Of a stretch of DNA of 37,293 nt, positions 25,230 to 32,628 are shown one piece after another. Position numbers and translations under genes: made by a program. The notes under the pieces were generated by a model. That model made no database searches. It saw nothing but the letters and a program-made list of their open reading frames with translations, and had not been told where the DNA came from. Source of the DNA: Chitinophagaceae bacterium (lineage in GTDB: Bacteria; Bacteroidota; Bacteroidia; Chitinophagales; Chitinophagaceae); the NCBI GenBank assembly GCA_016786845.1, contig JAEUVB010000014.1, forward strand, positions 1-37,293, in the 5' to 3' direction. Position 1 is the first letter of the stretch; every line of letters starts with the position of its first letter.

Positions 25230-25798
25230 GCTTGAATATTTATATCCTCGCCGGAGGTAAAAGCAGCCGCATGGGGCAAGACAAAGGATTACTTCAGATG
25301 CAAGACAAGCCTATTGTTCAGCATTTGATAGAAACGGTTAAACCCCTCAGTGATAAAATATGGATCATCACCGAAAATGAAGACTATTTATCCATGGGCA
25401 TTCCGCTTCTGAAAGATACTCTTCCGAATATAGGACCCGCCGGAGGCATCGATACCATCTTGCAACATAGTACGGCCCGGCAAAATTTGATCCTGAGTTG
25501 TGATATGCCTTTTGTGGTTTCGGATGCGCTGGAGGTATTTTTAAAACAAGATCCTTCGAACATTACAATCGCCAAACTTCATGGATATCCTGAGGTTTTT
25601 CCCGGGATCTATCCGAGTCATTGTGCAGCACTCTGGCGTACAACTGTATTGTCGGGCGTGTATAAAATGAGTGAGCTGATTTCCAAGTTTCCCACTACTT
25701 TTGTGAGCGGTGAAAAGATCATGGAACAGTATCCACATTTTTTTGTCAACATGAATACACCCACAGAATTTGAACAGGCTCTGAGATGGAAAAAATGA
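25226..25798 (+). CDS. mobA: Molybdenum cofactor nucleotidyltransferase (MobA-type)
   Basis: This 190-residue nucleotidyltransferase begins with the nucleotide-binding LAGGKSSRMGQDKGLL loop (residues 8-23). It continues with PNIGPAGGIDT and LSCDMPFV, the metal-binding Asp region of MobA. MobA attaches GMP to Mo-molybdopterin to form the guanine dinucleotide cofactor. The CMP-specific relative MocA has a similar fold and cannot be excluded by eye. It overlaps the permease gene by 4 nt and moaD by 4 nt, so all three are translationally coupled. The length matches E. coli MobA (194). Confidence 0.93.
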   Translation: MSLNIYILAGGKSSRMGQDKGLLQMQDKPIVQHLIETVKPLSDKIWIITENEDYLSMGIPLLKDTLPNIGPAGGIDTILQHSTARQNLILSCDMPFVVSDALEVFLKQDPSNITIAKLHGYPEVFPGIYPSHCAALWRTTVLSGVYKMSELISKFPTTFVSGEKIMEQYPHFFVNMNTPTEFEQALRWKK

Positions 25799-26025
25799 TG
25801 CGTATACATTTATTTGGGGTGCTGGCCGAATTGGCCGGAGCTGCCTGTATTGAGATCCGGCCATGCCGAAATATTGAGGGATTAAAAAAGGAGGTTTTTC
25901 AACATTATCCGGCATTGGCAAATCAAGATTTTTCGATTGCCGTCAACAATATTTTAGTCACAGAGGACAGTATGCCGGAAGACATTTTATCCCTGGCCTT
26001 TTTACCCCCATTTTCAGGAGGCTGA
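25795..26025 (+). CDS. moaD: Molybdopterin synthase sulfur carrier subunit MoaD
   Basis: This 76-residue ubiquitin-fold sulfur carrier ends in the essential Gly-Gly (PPFSGG), which is adenylylated and thiocarboxylated by the MoeB-type E1. MoaD then donates sulfur within molybdopterin synthase (MoaD2-MoaE2) to convert cyclic pyranopterin monophosphate to molybdopterin. The frame opens at ATG 25786, but ATG 25795 overlaps the mobA stop as ATGA and gives the usual N-terminus MMRIHLFGVLAELAG. moeB begins 1 nt after the stop, next to its functional partner. Confidence 0.93.
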   Translation: MMRIHLFGVLAELAGAACIEIRPCRNIEGLKKEVFQHYPALANQDFSIAVNNILVTEDSMPEDILSLAFLPPFSGG

Positions 26026-26026
26026 T

Positions 26027-27130
26027 ATGGAGGATCAAAATAAATATCATCGCTATCAACGACAAATAATCCTTCCCGGTTTCGGCATGGAAGCACAAAA
26101 GTTATTGGAACAATCCAAAGTGTTGGTGATTGGTGCCGGTGGACTGGGTTGCCCATGCATTCAATTTCTGGTCGGGGCAGGAGTTGGACATATCGGTATC
26201 GTGGATGGAGATGATGTAGCCGAAAATAATTTACATCGTCAGATGATTTATACCCCTGAAGATATAGGACGAAAAAAAACGGATTGCATAGAAGATTATA
26301 TTCTCAAACAAAATCCGGATATTCATATCGTCAATGCACCCTATTTTCTGAAGGAGAGTAATGCAACTAGTCTGATCGAAGGCTATGACGTGGTGATCGA
26401 TTGTACCGATCAAATTAAAGTAAGATACCTGATCAATGACACTTGTATACAACTCAACAAGCCGTACATTTTTGGTGCCATCTACAGATATGAAATTCAA
26501 ATTGCATTGTTGAACGTGGGGGCAGCACACGAAAAAACAGAACTCCGGGATATTTTCCCGCAGAAAAGTAATCCTGTATCCTCTTGTGAAGAATCCGGTA
26601 TTCTGGGTGCTGTATGCGGCATAGCCGGTTCCATGCAAGCTTTAGAAGCGATCAAGTTTCTTGCCAAGATGCCGACCTCATTGAATAATGCCTTGTTGAT
26701 TTATAATACCCTTCAACATACCCGGGAAATTATACAGATAAAAAAAACGCCGATGAAGGTGGTAAAACAAGATCCAATGAACGCGCCTAACAAGAGTAAC
26801 TATAAGCCACCTGTTGAACTCGACGCAGAAGGGTTTTTAGCAAAACTGAAAAAAGATCATGTGCAGTTGGTGGATGTGCGAAATGAAGGCGAACAACCCA
26901 TCATTGATTCCTTTCAGCATATTTGTATTCCTTTATCGGAATTACATAGCCGGATCAAATCCCTGGATCCTGAAAAGGAAATCGTATTATTTTGTCATGC
27001 CGGCATCCGAAGCCTGGAAGCCATGGAAATTTTAAGTGATGAGTATCATTTCCCAAATGTGTCTCATCTGCGCGGTGGATTGGTGAAATTGTATCACGCT
27101 TTACAGCAAAAACAAAATGCCATCAAATGA
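26027..27130 (+). CDS. moeB: MoeB/ThiF-type E1 fused to a rhodanese domain
   Basis: This 367-residue protein is an E1-like adenylyltransferase followed by a rhodanese domain. The E1 part (about 1-245) has VIGAGGLGCP at 36-45, the NNLHRQ arginine, and DCTDQIKVRYLIND. The rhodanese part (about 265-360) has VDVRNEGE and an active-site loop CHAGIRS with Cys323. It would activate MoaD's C-terminal glycine and deliver persulfide sulfur, like eukaryotic MOCS3. Unlike E. coli MoeB, the CxxC pairs for structural zinc are absent: the CYRC position reads ELRD and no C-terminal CxxC is seen. SSCEESG remains. Its stop overlaps moaE by 4 nt. Confidence 0.93.
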   Translation: MEDQNKYHRYQRQIILPGFGMEAQKLLEQSKVLVIGAGGLGCPCIQFLVGAGVGHIGIVDGDDVAENNLHRQMIYTPEDIGRKKTDCIEDYILKQNPDIHIVNAPYFLKESNATSLIEGYDVVIDCTDQIKVRYLINDTCIQLNKPYIFGAIYRYEIQIALLNVGAAHEKTELRDIFPQKSNPVSSCEESGILGAVCGIAGSMQALEAIKFLAKMPTSLNNALLIYNTLQHTREIIQIKKTPMKVVKQDPMNAPNKSNYKPPVELDAEGFLAKLKKDHVQLVDVRNEGEQPIIDSFQHICIPLSELHSRIKSLDPEKEIVLFCHAGIRSLEAMEILSDEYHFPNVSHLRGGLVKLYHALQQKQNAIK

Positions 27131-27573
27131 GCGAACGGAAAGTAAAATCGATATTCATTCAAGGCCCGATCAGCCCTGCATTTATTGCGGAAAGTTTGTT
27201 ACACCACAGCCGGAAAAAAAATATTGGTGCCCATAGTATGTTTATGGGACAAGTACGAAATGATCAAATCAATGACCGGGAAGTTACAGGCATAGAATAT
27301 ACAGCCTATGAAGACATGGCCAACGAAACCATGCATCAGATTCGGGAAGATATATTCGCGAACTATCCTCTGACTTGTTTGCATGTCCATCATAGTTTGG
27401 GTCATGTGGCAGCAGGAGAAATTTCTCTGTTTGTATTTACTTCTTCAGCCCATCGGGCCGCAGCCATTGAAGCTTGTTCTGTACTTGTCGAACGAATTAA
27501 AAAGGAAGTGCCCATTTGGGGTAAAGAAATATTGGATGATGGTACAGGGAAATGGAAACAATCAACGCCATGA
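27127..27573 (+). CDS. moaE: Molybdopterin synthase catalytic subunit MoaE
   Basis: This is the large subunit of molybdopterin synthase, which forms a heterotetramer with MoaD and adds the dithiolene sulfurs. The 148-residue length is normal. Recognisable blocks are GAHSMFMGQVRND, IEYTAYEDMA, HHSLGHVAAGEISLFV and the catalytic-lysine segment RIKKEVPIWGKE near residue 120-131. The ATG overlaps the moeB stop by 4 nt, and its own stop overlaps the next gene by 4 nt (ATGA), so the Lgt-like gene downstream is in the same translational unit. moaA, moaC and mogA are not in the window. Confidence 0.96.
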   Translation: MSERKVKSIFIQGPISPAFIAESLLHHSRKKNIGAHSMFMGQVRNDQINDREVTGIEYTAYEDMANETMHQIREDIFANYPLTCLHVHHSLGHVAAGEISLFVFTSSAHRAAAIEACSVLVERIKKEVPIWGKEILDDGTGKWKQSTP

Positions 27574-28343
27574 GTTTTCCTGTAACCATCAATCTTGGAA
27601 ACTTTAGTTTTCAATTGCATGCACTCACAGAATTGTTGGGCATGTTTGTTGGCTTTCGGTATTTTCTATTCCTCAGAAACAAAAGCACGGACATTATTCC
27701 GGTAAACAATAGAATTGTGATCATTCTCGGCGCCTTGTTTGGCGCCCTGTTCGGTAGTCGTTTGACCGGCATACTCGAAGATGTATCTCAGCTCAAAGAT
27801 CAGGCTCATTTATGGCAAACCATATTACAAAACAAGAGTATTGCCGGAGGACTGGTGGGTGGATTATTTGGCGTCGAAATCGTAAAAAAATGGATTGGTG
27901 AAAAAAATAATAGTGGAGACCTGTTTGTCTTCCCATTATTACTGTCTATGATCATTGGTCGTATCGGGTGTTTCAGTATGGGGATACATGAAACGACTTA
28001 TGGCATTCCTACGAATAGTTTTTTAGGGATGGACCTTGGTGATGGAATTCACCGACATCCGGTGATGTTGTATGAACTTTTATTCTTGGGTCTTCTGTGG
28101 ATCATATTATTTCAGATCAAGCGAAAGGGGTCATTGCCAAACGGAAATTTGTTTAAGATTTTTTTGATCAGCTATTTGATTTTTAGGTTTGTCATGGAGT
28201 ATTTGAAGCCGGACATTCATTATATTTTGGGAATGGGTGCGATTCAAATCACTTGTTTGATCGGTCTGATCTATTATGCTTGCCTTTTTATCTTCTCTTT
28301 ACGAAAAACTAAATCCTCTCAACCTCTTTCACATGCCGGATAA
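27570..28343 (+). CDS. Lgt-like membrane protein (divergent prolipoprotein diacylglyceryl transferase family)
   Basis: This 257-residue inner-membrane protein has about seven hydrophobic segments and matches the Lgt family in outline. It has GRIGCFSMG at 130-138 (family GRxxNFxN), HPVMLYE at 163-169 (HPxxLYE), and RFVMEYLKP at 206-214 (RFxxEFxR). Canonical Lgt moves diacylglycerol from phosphatidylglycerol to lipobox Cys. Two key positions differ here: the His of HGGL is Ala92 (AGGL), and the Asn of GRxxN is Cys134. It may therefore use another acceptor or donor, and a normal lgt should exist elsewhere. ATG 27570 overlaps the moaE stop as ATGA. Its last 11 bases overlap the radical SAM gene, tying the two together. 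Confidence 0.85.
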   Translation: MSFPVTINLGNFSFQLHALTELLGMFVGFRYFLFLRNKSTDIIPVNNRIVIILGALFGALFGSRLTGILEDVSQLKDQAHLWQTILQNKSIAGGLVGGLFGVEIVKKWIGEKNNSGDLFVFPLLLSMIIGRIGCFSMGIHETTYGIPTNSFLGMDLGDGIHRHPVMLYELLFLGLLWIILFQIKRKGSLPNGNLFKIFLISYLIFRFVMEYLKPDIHYILGMGAIQITCLIGLIYYACLFIFSLRKTKSSQPLSHAG

Positions 28344-29739
28344 AAAATATACCTATTACGATTTTACAGTTTCCCTGTGTCCGATATGCCTGGAAAGAAT
28401 AGACGCCAAAATCATCTTTGAAGAGGATAAGGTGTTTATGACCAAGCAATGTAAATCGCATGGGCATTTCAAGGTATTGCTGGCCGATGATATAGACTAC
28501 TATAAAAACATTCGTAATTATAATAAGACCGGTGAGTATCCGCTAAAAGTGAATTCACATACCAATTATGGCTGCCCTTATGATTGTGGTCTATGTCGTG
28601 ATCATGAACAGCATAGTTGTCTAACCCTCATCGAAGTCACGGATCGATGCAATCTCACCTGTCCGACTTGTTATGCTATGAGCAGTCCGCATTACGGACG
28701 CCATCGTACACTTGAAGAGATAGCGGAAATGTTTGACATCATCGTGGCCAATGAAGGTGAGCCGGACGTGGTACAAATCAGTGGAGGCGAACCGACGGTT
28801 CATCCGGATTTTTTTAAGATACTGGATATCGCAAAATCCAAACCCATCAAACATCTGATGCTGAATACCAACGGCATCCGCATCGCCAAGGATAAAGAGT
28901 TTGTGAGAAAGCTGGCGACTTATATGCCCGATTTTGAAGTCTATCTGCAGTTCGATAGTTTTAAACCCGATGCACTCCTTCATCTGCGTGGTGAGGATTT
29001 ATCAGAAACCCGAAAGAAAGCCATCGACCATTTGAATGAATTTAATTTGAGTACTACTTTGGTGGTCACACTACAAAAAGGATTAAATGACGATGAGATC
29101 GGCAGCATCATTGAATACGCTTTAAAGCAGCCTTGCGTAAGGGGAGTGACCTTTCAGCCCATACAATCTGCGGGCCGATTAGAACATTTCAACAATCATA
29201 CCGACCGACTGACCCTGACTGAAGTACGTCGTAAAATATTAGAACAAAGTCCCTTATTTCAACCCAATGATTTGATACCGGTTCCTTGCAATCCGGACGC
29301 ATTGGCCATGGCCTATGCCCTCAAATTAAACGGACAGGTTTTGCCGATGACCCGATTTATTGATCCGGCTATGTTGTTGAGTGACCAGTCGAGAAATACC
29401 ATTGTTTACGAACAGGATAAAGGGCTGCATAGTCAGTTGCTTTCTATATTCAGTACCGGTATTTCGGTCGATAAGGTCCAGGAGAACATCAATCAATTAC
29501 TTTGTTGCCTGCCCAATGTATCGGCACCCGGACTGGGTTATCAAAATTTGTTCCGCATCATCATCATGCGATTTATCGATGCCTGGGATTTTGATGTGAG
29601 GGCCATTAAAAAAAGTTGTGTGCATATCGTATCCAAAAAGGGGAAGATCATACCCTTTGAAACGATGAACTTATTTTACCGTGATGAGAAAGAAGAGGTT
29701 TTGAACAGGATCATTGAAAAACAAGTCAACCATGAATAA
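28333..29739 (+). CDS. Radical SAM protein of the MJ0619 / tetraether lipid synthase-like family
   Basis: This 468-residue enzyme has a distinctive cysteine layout. An N-terminal CPIC (16-19) with Cys40 and His43 suggests a rubredoxin-like site. A first CxxxCxxC set lies at 81/85/88 with Cys96. The radical SAM CxxxCxxC set is at 106/110/113 within IEVTDRCNLTCPTCYA. SGGEPT is at 150-155. A C-terminal block carries FRIIIMRFIDAWDFD and KKSCVHIVSKKGKIIPF. This matches the archaeal MJ0619 type, which includes the tetraether synthase Tes that joins lipid tails. It is not MoaA, which lacks the first half and ends in GG. ATG 28333 is preferred. It overlaps the Lgt-like gene and the small membrane gene after it. 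A lipid substrate is inferred, not shown. Confidence 0.88.
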   Translation: MPDKKYTYYDFTVSLCPICLERIDAKIIFEEDKVFMTKQCKSHGHFKVLLADDIDYYKNIRNYNKTGEYPLKVNSHTNYGCPYDCGLCRDHEQHSCLTLIEVTDRCNLTCPTCYAMSSPHYGRHRTLEEIAEMFDIIVANEGEPDVVQISGGEPTVHPDFFKILDIAKSKPIKHLMLNTNGIRIAKDKEFVRKLATYMPDFEVYLQFDSFKPDALLHLRGEDLSETRKKAIDHLNEFNLSTTLVVTLQKGLNDDEIGSIIEYALKQPCVRGVTFQPIQSAGRLEHFNNHTDRLTLTEVRRKILEQSPLFQPNDLIPVPCNPDALAMAYALKLNGQVLPMTRFIDPAMLLSDQSRNTIVYEQDKGLHSQLLSIFSTGISVDKVQENINQLLCCLPNVSAPGLGYQNLFRIIIMRFIDAWDFDVRAIKKSCVHIVSKKGKIIPFETMNLFYRDEKEEVLNRIIEKQVNHE

Positions 29740-29968
29740 CTTTTTAAAACTGACTCTGATATGGAGTGCCGTGGCGATTGTTGCGGGTATCATTCTTTCC
29801 CGAATGAATGAAATGAGCATTTTGTTGTTTATCCTGATTCCGGTGGCCTATTTGTTTTCCGGTTTAGTACTGATGATCACAGGTCAAAAGGAAAAGGGGT
29901 TTCCGCTGATGCTTGCATCGGCCATCGTCGCTTTAGTTGGATTTTTCTATTGTAGTTATAGTTTGTAA
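29732..29968 (+). CDS. Small membrane protein downstream of the radical SAM gene
   Basis: This 78-residue protein is almost entirely hydrophobic. Helices lie at about residues 5-24, 28-48 and 54-75, with two short polar connections (SRMNEM and TGQKEKGF). I know no family for it. The ATG at 29732 overlaps the last 8 bases of the radical SAM gene, so it is translationally coupled. An upstream in-frame start at 29714 would lengthen it by six polar residues. It could be an accessory or membrane anchor for the two enzymes before it, by position only. Confidence 0.75.
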   Translation: MNNFLKLTLIWSAVAIVAGIILSRMNEMSILLFILIPVAYLFSGLVLMITGQKEKGFPLMLASAIVALVGFFYCSYSL

Positions 29969-29977
29969 TTTTGGGGT

Positions 29978-30244
29978 ATGAATCAGTTTTACAAATACAT
30001 GACCTATATTTTTATAGGGATTGCTGCGTTGTTGGCTGTCATACTCATTATCGGCGGTGAAGGATTTATCTCTGCCGGCACAGGATTGTACTTTCTTTGT
30101 TGCGGACCGCTTTTGTTTATTGCCGGCATCGTTTTTCTCTGTTTCCCACGCACCAGGGTTTTCGGGCAGTCTATGCTGGCGTCTTCCGTGCTGGTTTTTA
30201 TTTTCGGATTTGCTATTTGCAGTAATAGTAAGTTTGTTATTTAA
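29978..30244 (+). CDS. Second small membrane protein at the operon end
   Basis: This 88-residue hydrophobic protein has three predicted helices (about 8-27, 38-58 and 65-85) and a Cys-Cys pair in the second ([11 protein letters not shown]). It has the same size and helix layout as the preceding 78-residue protein, including a central loop with basic residues (FPRTRVFG against GQKEKGF). The two may be diverged duplicates. It starts 9 nt after its neighbour. It is the last gene of the run; pyrH has its own promoter 52 bp later. The function is unknown. Confidence 0.7.
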   Translation: MNQFYKYMTYIFIGIAALLAVILIIGGEGFISAGTGLYFLCCGPLLFIAGIVFLCFPRTRVFGQSMLASSVLVFIFGFAICSNSKFVI

Positions 30245-30295
30245 CCAAGTCGTACAATAAAGGGCCGACCACTAGCATATTGCCAACATTCCAAT

Positions 30296-30303
30296 TATCT
30301 TTG
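30296..30303 (+). promoter_or_regulatory. Predicted promoter -7 element (TATCTTTG) of pyrH
   Basis: This matches TAnnTTTG and ends 18 bp before the pyrH ATG at 30322. It excludes the longer TTG-initiated frame from 30280 and separates pyrH from the operon upstream. Confidence 0.55.
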
Positions 30304-30321
30304 CCCAAATTTATTCATTTC

Positions 30322-31038
30322 ATGCTTCCCAAATATAAAAGAGTGCTCCTGAAACTGTCCGGCGAAAGCCTGATGGGCGAGAAAAGTTTTGGTTTGGATC
30401 CGCAAATGCTGGCCCAATATGCCCAAGATATTAAATCGATTACGGATATCGGTGTACAAGTAGCCCTCGTCATTGGCGGAGGTAATATTTACCGTGGTAT
30501 GAATGAAAAAGAAACCGGTATAGAACGTGCCCAGGGCGACTATATGGGGATGTTGGCCACGGTTATCAATGGCATCGCCATGCAGAGCATGCTGGAAAAA
30601 GTAGGTGTGAAAACACGATTGCAAAGTGCTATCCGTATGGATCAGGTCGCTGAACCGTTTATCCGCCGTCGTGCCATCCGGCATTTGGAGAAAGGAAGAG
30701 TGGTTATTTTTGGTGCAGGGACAGGTAACCCCTATTTTACGACAGATACCGCGGGTTCTCTCCGTGCTGTAGAAATTAGTGCAGATGCTATTCTGAAAGG
30801 AACCCGGGTAGATGGTATTTATGACAGCGATCCGGAAAAAAATCCGGAGGCCAAGAAATTTGAGACGCTCACTTTTGCTGAAGCAATCTCCAAAAACCTC
30901 AAGGTGATGGATATGACTGCCTTTACGCTCTGTCAGGAAAATAAAATGCCGATCATCGTTTTCGATATGAATACCCCCGGCAATTTGATCCATGTAGTCG
31001 CCGGTAAACCTATTGGCACCTTGGTGAACAACGAATAA
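30322..31038 (+). CDS. pyrH: Uridylate kinase (UMP kinase) PyrH
   Basis: This is the bacterial UMP kinase of the amino-acid-kinase fold, which makes UDP from UMP in pyrimidine synthesis. The 238-residue protein has KLSGESLMG near the N-terminus, [10 protein letters not shown] near residue 50, the [14 protein letters not shown] block, [14 protein letters not shown] near 130-145 and a [17 protein letters not shown] block. It starts at ATG 30322 ([12 protein letters not shown]), directly after a promoter box. It is transcribed alone and ends at a strong bidirectional terminator. It feeds the same pathway as pyrC 3.4 kb downstream, but the two are separate units. Confidence 0.97.
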   Translation: MLPKYKRVLLKLSGESLMGEKSFGLDPQMLAQYAQDIKSITDIGVQVALVIGGGNIYRGMNEKETGIERAQGDYMGMLATVINGIAMQSMLEKVGVKTRLQSAIRMDQVAEPFIRRRAIRHLEKGRVVIFGAGTGNPYFTTDTAGSLRAVEISADAILKGTRVDGIYDSDPEKNPEAKKFETLTFAEAISKNLKVMDMTAFTLCQENKMPIIVFDMNTPGNLIHVVAGKPIGTLVNNE

Positions 31039-31100
31039 TATATTCTAATCAACTTTACTCGTGCGCAGATTTTGAACTTGATGACAAGATTTGCAGACAT

Positions 31101-31133
31101 AAAAAAAACTTCGCCGTAAAGCGAAGTTTTTTT
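31101..31133. terminator. Bidirectional intrinsic terminator
   Basis: AACTTCGC and GCGAAGTT form an 8-bp perfect stem around CGTAAA, extended by flanking A8 and T7 runs. Either strand shows a stem followed by T residues. It lies between convergent pyrH (+) and the T9SS gene ending at 31151 (-) and would serve both. Confidence 0.92.
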
Positions 31134-31150
31134 ATGGATTAATTTATGAA

Positions 31151-32530
31151 TTAGTGTTTCACAGTAATCGAACGGCTGATCGTTTGTTGACCATTCAATA
31201 CCACAAAGTATGAACCACTGGCCCAATCTGCTACATTCAACAGAATTGCTTCTGAGCTTGAACCTTGCATGATCTTTTTATACATGGTTTGACCCAAAGA
31301 AGAATAGACAGCAATAGACGTGTATTCACCCTGATGATTATCTAAAGTGATCATCAGTTCAGATGCTGCAGGGTTAGGGTAGATTTTTAAGGATTGTTCA
31401 GGCGTCAAAGTAACACCGCTTGGCTGTTGGTTCACTTTAAACAAAAGTGTTCTCTCACTTTGCTTACGCTCATTAGAAGCAGAATTTTCCTGTCCGATCA
31501 ATACATTCATATAAGGACGATTGCGCACCTGAGCCGTAGTGGGTGTCCAGGTATAGGTACCGGTAATGTTATTGGAAGTTTGTGTAGCATTCAAGGTAGG
31601 TTGATTCGCAAACCAGTTTGGATCGCCAATCATTTTTAATGCCAAATTATTGTTGTTGGTCATAGGCACTCCACCTGAAAGATTCAGGTTGAAAGGCGTA
31701 TTTGCATAAAGGTCAAATTGATACTTGTTGTTTACTTTAGGCCAAGCAGCCGTATTGTAAAATTCAAAGCCGGAAACCATGGTGGTTTTACAACCTACAC
31801 AAATGGTGACCAATGCATCACGCTGTGAACTTCCAATTTTCACACCATTGCGGTATTCATCCACGCGAACTGCATAGGCATATGATCCGGTCATGGTTGG
31901 AATCCAGGTAATTTCACCGGTGGTACTGTCGACCCAAAAAGGCCAGCCGCCATTTGGATAGGCTACAAAAGTCATCGGAATGCTTGTACCATTAGCACCC
32001 TGAGGATTTACCCAATAGTAAGCCAGAGAATCACCATCAGGATCAATGGCCATCGGATTGTGGATCATGGTATCATTCACCCCCATTTGTATCATCGGTG
32101 TATTTTGAAATTCGGGGTTTGAATTGACCTGTGCCGGGTTATTCATCAATTCGGCATAAGTATACAGGTTTTCTGCAGAAGCGTTCGTTAAGTTGGCAAT
32201 TATACCATTGCGGCAACACACATCATAAACCACCTTATAGGTAGCCGTGGCGTTGAGCTGCAGGGTATCCAAATAGCTCAATTCCTGGGTCGCATTGCCC
32301 ACAGAAACATTCGTAGACAGGCTCGCAGTATAACTGGTAGTTGCCCCGGAAGCTTGCACTGAATAAGGAACACTATTGTTGATCAGACCGTTTGAGTCGA
32401 CCCAAAGTTTGATGCGCACCTCCATATCCGTGGTATTGATGTAGCGAAGGGATACTTGGGCACCCTTTTCATGGGAAGCCTTGAGGCAGAAAGGGGACAA
32501 GAAAAGTAAAAATGTAAAAAGTTTTTTCAT
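31151..32530 (-). CDS. Secreted beta-rich protein with T9SS sorting domain
   Basis: This 459-residue exported protein has a signal peptide (MKKLFTFLLFLSPFCLKA). The body has cadherin/Ig-like features: YKVVYDVCCRNGII at about residue 105, AIDPDGDSLAYYW near 170, and DSTTGEITWIPTMTGSYAYAVRV, which is a dystroglycan/cadherin-like strand pattern. The C-terminal sorting domain begins KIYPNPAASELMITL and ends SRSITVKH. No enzyme motif is present, so a structural or adhesive surface role is likely. ATG 32530 is chosen because the upstream frame (to 32569) adds a polar segment before the signal peptide. It lies 98 bp downstream of the outer-membrane barrel gene on the same strand. Confidence 0.85.
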   Translation of the reverse strand: MKKLFTFLLFLSPFCLKASHEKGAQVSLRYINTTDMEVRIKLWVDSNGLINNSVPYSVQASGATTSYTASLSTNVSVGNATQELSYLDTLQLNATATYKVVYDVCCRNGIIANLTNASAENLYTYAELMNNPAQVNSNPEFQNTPMIQMGVNDTMIHNPMAIDPDGDSLAYYWVNPQGANGTSIPMTFVAYPNGGWPFWVDSTTGEITWIPTMTGSYAYAVRVDEYRNGVKIGSSQRDALVTICVGCKTTMVSGFEFYNTAAWPKVNNKYQFDLYANTPFNLNLSGGVPMTNNNNLALKMIGDPNWFANQPTLNATQTSNNITGTYTWTPTTAQVRNRPYMNVLIGQENSASNERKQSERTLLFKVNQQPSGVTLTPEQSLKIYPNPAASELMITLDNHQGEYTSIAVYSSLGQTMYKKIMQGSSSEAILLNVADWASGSYFVVLNGQQTISRSITVKH

Positions 32531-32628
32531 GTAAAGTGAGTTTATCTTTTTATGACGTTTTTGTGACAAAATTCGTTGGCTTGTGGAAAAGGTATTTTTT
32601 GAAGAGTCCGGGGATTCTTACAAAATGC

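Noticed and set aside
27570..28343. Canonical lgt
   Set aside because: The HGGL histidine and the GRxxN asparagine are replaced, and the gene is embedded in an operon unrelated to lipoprotein export.
28333..29739. MoaA (the radical SAM enzyme of Moco synthesis)
   Set aside because: The N-terminal cysteine domain and the C-terminal KKSCVHIV...IIPF block do not belong to MoaA, and the MoaA C-terminal Gly-Gly is missing.
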